From Rhizosphaericola mali (lineage in GTDB: Bacteria > Bacteroidota > Bacteroidia > Chitinophagales > Chitinophagaceae), in assembly GCF_004337365.2 (NCBI RefSeq), contig NZ_CP044016.1, positions 3,596,001 through 3,660,000 on the forward strand: DNA of 64,000 bases. The letters are read 5' to 3'. The notes under the pieces are model-generated. The model searched no databases and was not told the DNA's origin. It was given only the letters and a program-made list of their open reading frames with translations. Position 1 is the first letter of the stretch. Each line of letters opens with the position of its first letter. Positions 24,875-33,869 of this stretch are shown piece after piece. A program made the translations under genes and the position numbers.

Positions 24875-25792
24875 TTAATCTTCTTCCGTTTTTAAATAGG
24901 GTGAAATTTTGTCAAAAAGATCATTATTCATAAATGCGATATTTTTAATATCCGCGACAGAACTGTAATTGCCATGTTGCTCGCGATAGATAATGATTGC
25001 TTCTGCTACGCTCTTGGGAATTTTTCTACTTTGCATAAATTCGGAAAGCACAGCCGCATTGATGTTCACCTTTTTAGTAATTGGATTTTGAAGTTGTACT
25101 GTTTGTTCCTGAGTGATATTTGAATTATTGTCAAATTTTGTTTCTTCGAGAACTGTAGTACAACGTAATAAGGATTTTATTTTTTCAAAGGATTGCTTAG
25201 ATAAACCATAGGCTTTAGCAATATCATCAACCGAATGAAAACCATGTTTGGCATCACGATAATGAACTATTCTTTGCGCTAATTTATCGTTTATTCCTGG
25301 GAGCGCGGCAAAATGTTGCCAGCTAGCATGATTGATTTCGATAGGAAATGGGATGTTTGAGACCTTGACAGAATGTTTGGATATGTTTCGATCTGAGTGT
25401 AAATTATTTTGTTGAATTTGGATAAAAGGGATTAAACGGTCTGCATCTTCTGATTTGAGACCATAGATTTTTCGGATATCTTCAGGATGGCGAAAGCGCC
25501 CTCCTTTTTGACAATAATGCAAAATGGTATTGGCTGTTTTTTCTTTCAAACCAAGTTTTAACCAACCTGCTTTATCTAAAGTATTGGGATCAAATATAAA
25601 TAAGTTGGGGTGAGTTAATGGTTCGGCTATGTTATCCGCAAAATATGGTGGTTTCTTTTCTGTAGAGATTGTCTTTTCAGGGAAAAAATGAGGAATAGTG
25701 AAAAACATAAGGAGAATAAAAAGGAAAATAAGCATTCCATTTCTCTCCTTTTTCGAAAAGCGAAACCACTTTTGAAATTTTTCTTTTTCCAC
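24875..25792 (-). CDS. Membrane-anchored helix-hairpin-helix protein (ComEA-like)
   Basis: 305 residues. One transmembrane helix at about 18-36 after a short cytoplasmic basic tail, then three helix-hairpin-helix repeats of ComEA type, each with a residue that starts the pair: FDPNTLDKAGWLKLGLKEKT, INHASWQHFAALPGINDKLA and NINAAVLSEFMQSRKIPKSV. Such modules bind DNA without sequence preference. In competent bacteria ComEA takes up DNA at the cell surface; whether this one does is unknown. It precedes the TPM gene by 63 bases on the same strand. Confidence 0.85.
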   Translation of the reverse strand: MEKEKFQKWFRFSKKERNGMLIFLFILLMFFTIPHFFPEKTISTEKKPPYFADNIAEPLTHPNLFIFDPNTLDKAGWLKLGLKEKTANTILHYCQKGGRFRHPEDIRKIYGLKSEDADRLIPFIQIQQNNLHSDRNISKHSVKVSNIPFPIEINHASWQHFAALPGINDKLAQRIVHYRDAKHGFHSVDDIAKAYGLSKQSFEKIKSLLRCTTVLEETKFDNNSNITQEQTVQLQNPITKKVNINAAVLSEFMQSRKIPKSVAEAIIIYREQHGNYSSVADIKNIAFMNNDLFDKISPYLKTEED

Positions 25793-25848
25793 GGTTAGTT
25801 GATTTCTCTCAAAGATAATATTTTTTTTAACAAAATATTATCAATAGG

Positions 25849-26634
25849 TTATTGAGCAGAAATCTCTAAAACTAAACCGTCGTAGCTCAAATGCATACCT
25901 GCTGGCAACTCTCTCTCCACAAGTTCATGCAGTCCCATGCTGTGCCCGATATGTGTAAAATAAACTTTCGGAATTTTTAGTTCTCTCACCAATGCGATTG
26001 CTTCGTCTAAAGAATAGTGAGAAATATGTTTTATTTTACCTAATGCATCTAAAACTAAAACTTCCGTACCTTTTATTAACTCCTTTTGATCAGCATCGAT
26101 ATTGTTTACATCTGTGATATAAGTAAACTTGCCAAATCTAAAGCCCAATACATCTAATTTATAATGCCAAACATGAATAGGTTGCAATTCAATATTCCCG
26201 ATCTGAAATGGGTCTTTATCGATAGTATTTAACTCTAATTGTGGTATACCTGGAAATCGATTTCCATCAAATGCATAATAAAAAATACGTTTTAAGGCAT
26301 CTTGTGTCATAGTATTTGCATAGATCGACATGGATTTCTTTTGTTGATAATTATAAGGGCGAATATCGTCCAAACCAATTATGTGATCCATATGAGGATG
26401 GGTAAATACAACACCATCGAGTTTTCGATTATTTATGCGCAACATTTGTTGTCGAAAGTCAGGTCCAGTATCAATAATAACAGTGGTTGTCTCAGATTCC
26501 ACCAAAATACTGCTTCGCAACCTATTATCACGAGGATCGGTCGAAGTACAAACATTGCAGTCGCATCCAATGATAGGAACGCCACTACTAGTACCCGTAC
26601 CCAAAAATGTAATCTTTAATGCAGGATTCTTCAC
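25849..26634 (-). CDS. MBL-fold metallohydrolase (PhnP-like)
   Basis: 261 residues, cytoplasmic. It has the metallo-beta-lactamase signature THPHMDHIIGLDD (His79, His81, Asp83, His84), a later His in VWHYKLDVLGF, Asp in TYITDVNNI, and a final FTHIGHSMG. The N-terminal FLGTGTSSGVPIIGCDCNVC with the Cys triplet at 24, 26 and 29 matches the structural-zinc motif of the PhnP/ElaC-related phosphodiesterases. The likely substrate class is cyclic phosphodiesters, but this group has many uncharacterised members. It diverges from the GH63-like gene with 65 bases between. Confidence 0.92.
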   Translation of the reverse strand: MKNPALKITFLGTGTSSGVPIIGCDCNVCTSTDPRDNRLRSSILVESETTTVIIDTGPDFRQQMLRINNRKLDGVVFTHPHMDHIIGLDDIRPYNYQQKKSMSIYANTMTQDALKRIFYYAFDGNRFPGIPQLELNTIDKDPFQIGNIELQPIHVWHYKLDVLGFRFGKFTYITDVNNIDADQKELIKGTEVLVLDALGKIKHISHYSLDEAIALVRELKIPKVYFTHIGHSMGLHELVERELPAGMHLSYDGLVLEISAQ

Positions 26635-26699
26635 TTGGCAAACTTACAAATTCCCTATTAAAAATTTAGGTATTATCTTTAGCAAGGAAAAAAGAGCAT

Positions 26700-29342
26700 A
26701 TGAAAGAAAAGGAAAGATTAGAAAGCCCAGATTGGAAAAAATGGGGGCCATATATTTCCAATAGGCAATGGGGTACAGTAAGAGAAGATTATAGTAATAA
26801 TGGAGATGCCTGGCAATATACCACCTATGAAATGGGCTTATCAAAATCATGGCGCTGGGGAGAGGATGCCATAGCAGGCATTTCGGACAATAAACAAATA
26901 CTTTGTTTTGCCCCAGGATTTTGGAATGGCAAAGATCCATTTATTAAAGAACGCTTTTTTGGGCTTAATAATATCGAAGGAAATCACGGAGAGGATATTA
27001 AGGAAATACTATACTATTTGGATAATACTCCTACGCATTCTTACATGAAAATGTTGTACAAATATCCTCATGAAGAATTTCCGTATGAACAATTGCGTAA
27101 AGAAAATAAGCGTCGTACTAAAGACGAGCCTGAATATGAATTGATTGACACCGGCATCTTCGATCAAGATAATTATTTTGATATATTTATTGAATATGCA
27201 AAAAATGAGGTAGAAGATATCCTCATCAAAATAACTGCTATTAATAGATCGAAAGATACTAGTGCACCGTTAACAATCCTTCCAACGGTTTGGTTTCGCA
27301 ATAGATGGGATTGGGGGAATTATCATGCCATACCAGAAATTTTGGCACACAAGGAAAAACAAATAAGTATAAAACATAATCGTCTAGGAGATTGGTCTTT
27401 TTATTATGAAAAGGATTACAAACTACTATTTAGTAACAATTCAACCAATAATGAAAAACTATACGGCGTTTCTAATGAAAATAAATATGTCAAAGATGGT
27501 ATAAATGAATATGTTGTCAATGGAAATGTCAATGCTATAGACCCCAGCGAAACAGGTACCAAAGCTGCGGTTTTAATACAAGAAGAAATCCCACCAAATG
27601 AAAGTATTTGTCTTCGCTTTAGACTCTGTAAGGGACAAATTGATCAACCGTTTGATGATTTTGACTCGATCTTTCAAACAAGAATCCATGAGGCAAATGA
27701 TTTTTATACCTATTTGCAACGACATATAGAGGATCAAGAAGAAAAGCTAATCCAACGTCAGGCATTTGCTGGAATGTTATGGAATAAACAATTTTACAAA
27801 TATAATGTAGCACGTTGGCTCGATGGAGATCCAGGACGTGCTGTACCATCTGAGGGACATAAAAATTCTCGTAATACGCACTGGCGTAATATTGACAATC
27901 AGGATATTATTTCGATGCCTGACAAATGGGAATTTCCATGGTACGCAGCATGGGACTTAGCATTTCATTGTGTGAGTTTAGCATTAGTCGATTTGGAATT
28001 TGCCAAAGAACAATTAGAATTGTTAACTAAGGAATGGTATATGCATCCAAATGGTCAATTACCAGCATATGAATGGAACTTTAGTGATACAAATCCTCCC
28101 GTCCATGCATGGGCAACTTGGGAAGTATATCAAATCGAAGCTGCACAACACAACGGAGTAGGTGATAATGCATTTTTAGAAAGTATTTTTCATAAATTGT
28201 TATTCAACTTTACATGGTGGGTAAACCGAAAAGATAGCCAAGGTAGTAATATATTTTCTGGTGGATTCTTAGGATTGGACAATATTGGAGTCTTTGATCG
28301 TAGTATGAAAATGCCAGAGGGTGTAATATTCGAGCAGGCGGATGGTACAAGTTGGATGGCAATGTATGCATTAAATATGATGCGTATCTCCTTGGAGTTA
28401 GCAGAAAATAATATAGTCTATAGTCATCTAGCTACAAAATTTTTTGAACATTTCTTGTATATAGCTGGCGCATTGATGAATGTTATTGGGGATAAAGATA
28501 CGGGACTATGGGATGAGGGTGATGAGTTTTTCTATGATCAAATCAAAGGAGCCAACAATGAAACTATTGTATTACGATTACGCAGCTTAGTCGGTTTAAT
28601 TCCTTTATTCGCGGTATCTGTGCTAAAAGACGAAACATTAAAAGCTATTCCAGACTTTGAAAATAGAATGAACTGGTTTCTGAATCATCGACCTGATTTG
28701 GCAAAATTGGTTTCTCGTTGGGATGATGTTGGTTCAGATAAAAAACACTTATTAAGCTTGTTGCGTGGACATAGAACGAAAAGATTACTTGCAAGAATGC
28801 TGGATCCTAAAGAGTTTTTAAGTAACTATGGAGTAAGGAGTATGTCCAAAATCTACCAAGAAAATCCATATACAATTGATATCATGAATATGGAGATGAA
28901 AGTTGCCTATACTCCAGGAGAAAGTAATGATGATATTTTTGGAGGAAATAGTAATTGGCGTGGTCCTATTTGGATGCCGATGAATTATATGATTATTGAA
29001 AGCCTATTTTTCTTACATGATTATTATAGTGATGATTTTAAAGTAGAATGTCCAACTGGCAGTGGCAATATGCTGACATTGAAAGAAATTGCCATCAATA
29101 TAGGAGAACGACTTATTGGAATCTTTAAAAAAGATAAATATGGTAATCGACCTTGTATTGGAGAAAATCAAAAATTACAACGCGATGCCAATTTTGAAAA
29201 CCTGATTTCGTTTAATGAATATTTTAATGGAGATACAGGCAAGGGGCTTGGAGCTTCGCACCAAACTGGTTGGACAGGTCTAGTAACAAATCTTATTTAT
29301 CTTAAAGGTTTTATTCAAAAAGGGAAAAAAATCCTTGAGTAA
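26700..29342 (+). CDS. Glucosidase, GH63-like (MGH1-type)
   Basis: 880 residues with no signal peptide. It belongs to the family of mannosyl-oligosaccharide glucosidase-like enzymes: the start MKEKERLESPDWKKWGPYIS with NRQWGTVREDYSNNGDAWQY, the centre FPWYAAWDLAFHCVSLALVD, FSDTNPPVHAWATWEVYQIE, then GGNSNWRGPIWMPMNYMIIE near the C-terminus, where the (alpha/alpha)6 barrel active site lies. Bacterial members often act on glucose- or mannose-capped oligosaccharides or glucosylglycerate; the exact substrate is not known. It is monocistronic and ends at a strong terminator. Confidence 0.88.
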   Translation: MKEKERLESPDWKKWGPYISNRQWGTVREDYSNNGDAWQYTTYEMGLSKSWRWGEDAIAGISDNKQILCFAPGFWNGKDPFIKERFFGLNNIEGNHGEDIKEILYYLDNTPTHSYMKMLYKYPHEEFPYEQLRKENKRRTKDEPEYELIDTGIFDQDNYFDIFIEYAKNEVEDILIKITAINRSKDTSAPLTILPTVWFRNRWDWGNYHAIPEILAHKEKQISIKHNRLGDWSFYYEKDYKLLFSNNSTNNEKLYGVSNENKYVKDGINEYVVNGNVNAIDPSETGTKAAVLIQEEIPPNESICLRFRLCKGQIDQPFDDFDSIFQTRIHEANDFYTYLQRHIEDQEEKLIQRQAFAGMLWNKQFYKYNVARWLDGDPGRAVPSEGHKNSRNTHWRNIDNQDIISMPDKWEFPWYAAWDLAFHCVSLALVDLEFAKEQLELLTKEWYMHPNGQLPAYEWNFSDTNPPVHAWATWEVYQIEAAQHNGVGDNAFLESIFHKLLFNFTWWVNRKDSQGSNIFSGGFLGLDNIGVFDRSMKMPEGVIFEQADGTSWMAMYALNMMRISLELAENNIVYSHLATKFFEHFLYIAGALMNVIGDKDTGLWDEGDEFFYDQIKGANNETIVLRLRSLVGLIPLFAVSVLKDETLKAIPDFENRMNWFLNHRPDLAKLVSRWDDVGSDKKHLLSLLRGHRTKRLLARMLDPKEFLSNYGVRSMSKIYQENPYTIDIMNMEMKVAYTPGESNDDIFGGNSNWRGPIWMPMNYMIIESLFFLHDYYSDDFKVECPTGSGNMLTLKEIAINIGERLIGIFKKDKYGNRPCIGENQKLQRDANFENLISFNEYFNGDTGKGLGASHQTGWTGLVTNLIYLKGFIQKGKKILE

Positions 29343-29344
29343 TT

Positions 29345-29382
29345 ATAAAAGAAAGAGCGATTAAAATCGCTCTTTCTTTTAT
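29345..29382. terminator. Bidirectional terminator between the GH63-like and monooxygenase genes
   Basis: AAAAGAAAGAGCGAT-TAAA-ATCGCTCTTTCTTTT perfect inverted repeat between convergent genes. Confidence 0.85.
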
Positions 29383-29387
29383 ATAGT

Positions 29388-29690
29388 TTAAAATTGAACT
29401 TCGCTTGTTACGATAACTTCTCTTTTTTCTAATAATGGTAATATTTTCTGTACAACTACTTCCTGAAAATGTGGAGTCTTGCGATGAAAATCTGCAGCTT
29501 CTTGATTTATATATTGTTCAAATAAAAGTATAGTATGATCATTTTCTTTTTCTTGAAAAATTTCATATTTCAAATTACCTTCTTCTGCAGAACTCTTCAC
29601 TACAGCTTCTTTTAATAGTGAAATTACTGTTTCTATCTTTCCTTCTGCTACTTGCCATTTGGCAAATACGGAGACAATATTATCTTTCAT
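29388..29690 (-). CDS. Antibiotic biosynthesis monooxygenase (ABM) family protein
   Basis: 100 residues, the single-domain ABM length. The pattern is a ferredoxin-like dimeric alpha/beta barrel: FAKWQVAEGKIETVISLLKE, then EEGNLKYEIFQEKENDHTIL and FEQYINQEAADFHRKTPHFQ. Relatives such as YgiN are quinol monooxygenases. It lies 30 bases after the PfpI-type gene, so the two form a small redox/stress operon. Confidence 0.88.
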   Translation of the reverse strand: MKDNIVSVFAKWQVAEGKIETVISLLKEAVVKSSAEEGNLKYEIFQEKENDHTILLFEQYINQEAADFHRKTPHFQEVVVQKILPLLEKREVIVTSEVQF

Positions 29691-29720
29691 AATGATTTAT
29701 AATTAAAAGTTCTTATTTGA

Positions 29721-30398
29721 TTATTGATTTTGACTTAACAACATTACTACATTTTCCCCAACACTTCTTGCAGAGGCTGGATTTTGTCCAGTAATTATAC
29801 TACCATCTATTATGCAGTTGGCAGACCAGGGCTCAGAAGCATGGAAAATCGCACCTTGATCAGATAGCGCTCTCTGTAAGTCAAACGGAACATCTTTTCT
29901 CGCATAGTTATCTTCTTCCGCCGAGGTAAATGAGGTGATATTTTTCCCATTGACGATGTAGGAACCATCACTTAATTTTACATTAAGTAATGCAACTGGT
30001 CCATGACAAACAGCGCTAATAATGATTCCGCGTTCGTAAGCTTCTGCGATTACTTTTTTAAGTTCTGGATGAGTAGGCATATCTACCATCGGAGCTAGAC
30101 CACCGGGTATAAATAGAGCATCATAAACGCTTATGTCTATTTCTTTTAAAATAGTTGCGTGTTGCATATCTGACCACCCATCACCAATTAGAAATTTTAA
30201 ATTATCCGGATCTTCTGCTAGATTTAATGCATCCAGAAAAGGAGTATCTCCATTTAAGGAGGCGAAGTCCACTTCATAGTTCGCTTTTATGAACTCGGAA
30301 TAAGGATGTGCAACTTCTGGTAAAAATATTCCAGTCCGTCTGTTATTAGGCCCTATTGCGGCTACATTGGATACGATAATTAAGATTCTCTTTTTCAT
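29721..30398 (-). CDS. DJ-1/PfpI family protein (type 1 glutamine amidotransferase-like)
   Basis: 225 residues. The nucleophilic elbow holds Cys131-His132 in SAVCHGPVALLNV. An acidic residue sits at Glu28 in FLPEVAHPYSEF, so the Glu-Cys-His layout of Hsp31-like glyoxalases and chaperones is possible. SADFIPGG-type nucleotide loop is seen as YDALFIPGGLAPMVDMP. Members of this group detoxify methylglyoxal or repair glycated proteins; this is family knowledge and not shown here. It is in an operon with the ABM gene, downstream of a terminator that separates it from the Crp/Fnr regulator. Confidence 0.88.
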   Translation of the reverse strand: MKKRILIIVSNVAAIGPNNRRTGIFLPEVAHPYSEFIKANYEVDFASLNGDTPFLDALNLAEDPDNLKFLIGDGWSDMQHATILKEIDISVYDALFIPGGLAPMVDMPTHPELKKVIAEAYERGIIISAVCHGPVALLNVKLSDGSYIVNGKNITSFTSAEEDNYARKDVPFDLQRALSDQGAIFHASEPWSANCIIDGSIITGQNPASARSVGENVVMLLSQNQ

Positions 30399-30473
30399 AA
30401 ATATGTTTTCTTATGTTTTTTGATAAAACAAAATTACCATAGAAAGAGGCCTATTGAAAAGGAGCGAACGCAC

Positions 30474-30504
30474 AAAAAAAGTGTGATTCAAATCACACTT
30501 TTTA
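30474..30504 (-). terminator. Terminator after the Crp/Fnr regulator gene
   Basis: AAAAAGTGTGATT-TGA-AATCACACTTTTTTT on the minus strand, 19 bases past the stop. Confidence 0.8.
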
Positions 30505-30522
30505 GCTAAAGTTAAACATTAT

Positions 30523-31086
30523 TTATTTGGAGTATAATCGGCTTAACGTTTCTCTACTAACGCCTAGGTATTCAGCTATAATTTTTTTGGGAAGTTTTAG
30601 GATGAGATCAGGATAAGAAGTCGCAAAAGCCTCAAATCTTTCTTGTGGTGTATTGGAAAGCAATAGTTTAATTCTTTGCTGTAGAGCAACATAGCCATTG
30701 GTTAATTTTACGCGAAAAAAATGCTCCATTTTGTGAAATTCATGAGAAAGTTTTTCACGAGTATCTAATGTAGAGAATAGTACTTCTCCAGCTTCAATAC
30801 ATTCAATAAAAACACCCGCTTTTTTTTCCTGGAAAAATGACTGATAATCACTCATCCACCAATTTTCCTTGGCAAATTGAATAATAAATTCCTTTCCTTG
30901 CTCGTCTAAAAAGAAGACTTTGTATAAGCCTGACAACACAAGAAATTCGTATTTTACTTCGTCGCCTTCATGAATTAAAAATTGATTTTTTAATACTCTT
31001 TTTTTTGTAAAGAAGGTTTGGATATATGCAAATTCTTCATCTGTTACAGTCGTAATTTCTTCAATATGCCGTCTTAACTTTTCCAA
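30523..31086 (-). CDS. Crp/Fnr family transcriptional regulator
   Basis: 187 residues. An N-terminal cyclic-nucleotide-binding-type domain (residues about 20-130) with FLIHEGDEVKYEFLVLSGLY and a C-terminal winged helix with PKKIIAEYLGVSRETLSRLY as the recognition helix. No Cys cluster for an iron-sulfur centre is present, so it is not an Fnr oxygen sensor, and the cNMP pocket residues are not obviously conserved, so the ligand is unknown. It starts only 5 bases after the DUF4153 gene, so that membrane protein and the regulator are probably co-transcribed. Confidence 0.9.
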   Translation of the reverse strand: MEKLRRHIEEITTVTDEEFAYIQTFFTKKRVLKNQFLIHEGDEVKYEFLVLSGLYKVFFLDEQGKEFIIQFAKENWWMSDYQSFFQEKKAGVFIECIEAGEVLFSTLDTREKLSHEFHKMEHFFRVKLTNGYVALQQRIKLLLSNTPQERFEAFATSYPDLILKLPKKIIAEYLGVSRETLSRLYSK

Positions 31087-31091
31087 TCTTT

Positions 31092-32894
31092 TTAATCTAT
31101 ATTTTTAATAAGTATATCTGCGTCAAAAATCATAAATTGAGGCTCATCTTGTTTCAACAACTCACTATCGTAACTAAACTTATTGACCCAAAATGTAAAA
31201 TTAAACTTATTGTTCGATTTATAAATGAATAGTAGACTGTCATTTGGATTATAGTTACCAGTAGCATCTATTTGGATTTTATTTTCATTAATTAATGCTT
31301 GGACTCTTTTAGCATATTCATTTAGTGAAATTGTGAATTGTAAAATGCCATTCTGTGCAAGCGTAACATTATTATTTACTCTGTTAAATTTGAATGTTTG
31401 ACTATCAATATTGAATGTAATACCATCATAAAGATTGTCTATCAGATAATCATACCCACTAGTCTTGATAATATTTGAACTTGGGCGATTAAGACTTATA
31501 TAGTTTGTTTGATAATCATTAAGGTAAAAGTTAGCTTCTTTTTTTATTTTTAAAATAGAAACAAGTGTATCTACAGCCTCTGTTTGATATGTGTAACGAC
31601 TATAATTATTCGAATCTAACTTTTCTTTATTTAAAAAAACATTATCAACTTGTCTTAAATTAGTTGAGGTGAGAGATTGTAAAGCGGTCATTCCAAAATT
31701 TTCAACTATATAAATGACGATTGATCTTGGATTATTTGATTTTGCTTTAGGATTTTGAATATAAGATTTTAATTGATTGAGCTGTGATCTAAGCGAAATG
31801 CTAGGTGCACTTAATGGTCCATACGTTGCAACTAAGGCAAATATGCACAGCGTGGCAGGGATGGCTTTTAATGTATTGGGCTTTATGATTAGTAGAACTG
31901 TAATTAGCGTCAACCAAATACCAATGGATACTATAGAATAGCGCTCTTGCGTGACGCCATAATGCTTTATACGTATGCCAATAGCAATAAAAAGAAGAAC
32001 TAAAAAAGGAATAAGTACAATGTAGAAAATACGACTAAACGTATGAATCCATTTGTTTTCTTGTAGTTTCCTAATAGGATAAATTAATAGTAAAGATAAT
32101 ATGCCAAAAAAAGCGTAACCTATCACCATCCAAACAACTATACCTTTTGGTAATACTTGTTGTGTGATGATTTTAATTTCATATAAGGCGAGTATTGCCA
32201 TATATAAAGTCATCAACGGAATTAAGATGTATTGTGTAAATACTTTCAACCCAATTGGATATGCAGATTTTTCTTCTCCTAAGTGGAATTGAGTTGGTAC
32301 TCCTGCTAAGAAAAATAAACTATTGAATAGTATTCCTATAGTTGCAAATAATTCGAAAAAAGTATTACTCGGAACATGCACATTCCATAATTTTTCGATA
32401 GCACTTAATGCCAATGCAATTCCAATATATAGTACGCCAGAAAATAGTACAGAGGTTAATATTCGGAGAAATATAGTTTTGTTATACTCCCACAGATCTT
32501 CACTTGTGCCACGTTTATTTAGAAAAGGAGCTAATGCTACCAATAAATGGAATGCGATTGAAAACGCAACGACTCTGTAAAGGTTTATTTCATAGTGACT
32601 AATGTCTAATAAATAATATAAGACAATACTTATCCCAATTGCAATTAGCCGGAATAACCATTTTTTTCTTCCTGAGATATTTGCTTCCTCTGTAAGAATA
32701 TCTACAAATAATGTCAGCAATAAACCTATGTTGCAACTAACTAAAATTCGAATATAGATTTCTTCATTCTTATTTGCTTCAATGCCTAAGATGGCAGTGA
32801 TAAATGCAACAAGCACGATTAATAGTTCAAATGGAAAACGTCGGATTACGTTTGTTAATCCCTTTTGAATATTGCGAATTGATAGGAATTTCAT
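31092..32894 (-). CDS. DUF4153 family membrane protein
   Basis: 600 residues. About ten transmembrane segments fill residues 20-370, beginning with RRFPFELLIVLVAFITAILG. The C-terminal third is soluble and beta-rich, with SRYTYQTEAVDTL and PSSNIIKTSGYDYL, and is probably periplasmic. The architecture fits Bacteroidota DUF4153 proteins of unknown function. The tight 5-base spacing to the Crp/Fnr regulator suggests a shared role, for example membrane stress sensing, which is speculation. It is preceded by an 11-bp stem-loop at 32915-32941. Confidence 0.82.
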   Translation of the reverse strand: MKFLSIRNIQKGLTNVIRRFPFELLIVLVAFITAILGIEANKNEEIYIRILVSCNIGLLLTLFVDILTEEANISGRKKWLFRLIAIGISIVLYYLLDISHYEINLYRVVAFSIAFHLLVALAPFLNKRGTSEDLWEYNKTIFLRILTSVLFSGVLYIGIALALSAIEKLWNVHVPSNTFFELFATIGILFNSLFFLAGVPTQFHLGEEKSAYPIGLKVFTQYILIPLMTLYMAILALYEIKIITQQVLPKGIVVWMVIGYAFFGILSLLLIYPIRKLQENKWIHTFSRIFYIVLIPFLVLLFIAIGIRIKHYGVTQERYSIVSIGIWLTLITVLLIIKPNTLKAIPATLCIFALVATYGPLSAPSISLRSQLNQLKSYIQNPKAKSNNPRSIVIYIVENFGMTALQSLTSTNLRQVDNVFLNKEKLDSNNYSRYTYQTEAVDTLVSILKIKKEANFYLNDYQTNYISLNRPSSNIIKTSGYDYLIDNLYDGITFNIDSQTFKFNRVNNNVTLAQNGILQFTISLNEYAKRVQALINENKIQIDATGNYNPNDSLLFIYKSNNKFNFTFWVNKFSYDSELLKQDEPQFMIFDADILIKNID

Positions 32895-32914
32895 ACAGTC
32901 TATTTGGTTGGGAT

Positions 32915-32941
32915 AAGTAGACTATCGTTAATAGTCTACTT
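32915..32941 (-). other. Perfect stem-loop between the aldo/keto reductase and DUF4153 genes
   Basis: AAGTAGACTAT-CGTTA-ATAGTCTACTT, an 11-bp perfect stem with a 5-base loop. It has no T-run on the minus strand, so it may be a weak terminator, an operator, or a processing site. Confidence 0.4.
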
Positions 32942-32949
32942 ATTAAAGT

Positions 32950-33813
32950 TTATTTATTGGCAAAATGATCCATGAAATTATCCGGATGAGCGCCTGTTCT
33001 TTCTTCAGTATCCAAACTATCAATCGAGGCAAGGTCCTCTACTGATAATTCAAAGTCGAAGATATCTGCATTAGCGGCAATCCGTTCTTTATGCGTACTT
33101 TTCGGAATAGTTATTACGTCTTTTTGTAAATCCCATCTCAATATAATCTGAGCAGTACTTTTTCCATACTTCTTAGCTAATTCGGTCAAAACTGGATTGT
33201 CTAAGATTCGTCCACGCATCAATGGTGCCCATGCTTCGTATTGTATGTTCTTCGTTTTACAATAGTCTAATAAATGTTGCTGCACTAATCTCGGATGAAA
33301 TTCATTTTGCAAAACCATTGGCGCAATTGTACCTTCTTTTATAATGTCATCAATATGAAGTTCCAAACAATTACAAACTCCAATCGCTTTAATTTTCCCT
33401 TGTTTGTACAAATCTTCCATTGCTTTCCAAGTTTCTACATATAAATTAGGAACGGGCCAATGAATTAGATATAAATCGACATAGTCCATTTGTAATTTAT
33501 TCAAAGAATCGTCAAATGCTTTTAATGTATTGTCATAACCTTGATCTGTATTCCAAACTTTTGTCGTGATAAACATTTTTTCCCTTTCTATATTAGACTC
33601 TTTAATCGCTTGACCTACACCGTCTTCATTTTTATAAAAAGAAGCCGTGTCAATATGTCTATAGCCTAAGTCGATCGCATCATGAATTGCACTAACGACC
33701 TCTGCTCCATTTTCAGTCTTATAAACGCCCAATCCTAAATAAGGCATTTTTATGCCATTACTTAAACTAACTGTTCCTTGAATATCTGTAATCTGCATAG
33801 TTTGATATTTCAA
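32950..33813 (-). CDS. Aldo/keto reductase
   Basis: 287 residues, NADPH-dependent reductase of the AKR5-like group (2,5-diketo-D-gluconate reductase/YvgN type). The catalytic tetrad is readable: Asp in GYRHIDTASFYKNEDGVGQA, then Tyr in the same block, Lys in FITTKVWNTDQGY and His in LYLIHWPVPN. The cofactor segment IPKSTHKERIAANADIFDFE is typical. The start may be the ATG five codons later (MQITDIQG). Physiological substrates are probably small aldehydes; not determinable. Confidence 0.92.
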   Translation of the reverse strand: MKYQTMQITDIQGTVSLSNGIKMPYLGLGVYKTENGAEVVSAIHDAIDLGYRHIDTASFYKNEDGVGQAIKESNIEREKMFITTKVWNTDQGYDNTLKAFDDSLNKLQMDYVDLYLIHWPVPNLYVETWKAMEDLYKQGKIKAIGVCNCLELHIDDIIKEGTIAPMVLQNEFHPRLVQQHLLDYCKTKNIQYEAWAPLMRGRILDNPVLTELAKKYGKSTAQIILRWDLQKDVITIPKSTHKERIAANADIFDFELSVEDLASIDSLDTEERTGAHPDNFMDHFANK

Positions 33814-33832
33814 TTTTTATAAATATAAATAT

Positions 33833-33862
33833 AAAAAAAGACCGAAATAAATTCGGTCTTTT
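33833..33862 (-). terminator. lysS terminator
   Basis: AAAAGACCGAA-TTTAT-TTCGGTCTTTTTTT on the minus strand, 7 bases past the lysS stop. Confidence 0.85.
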
Positions 33863-33869
33863 CAAAAAG

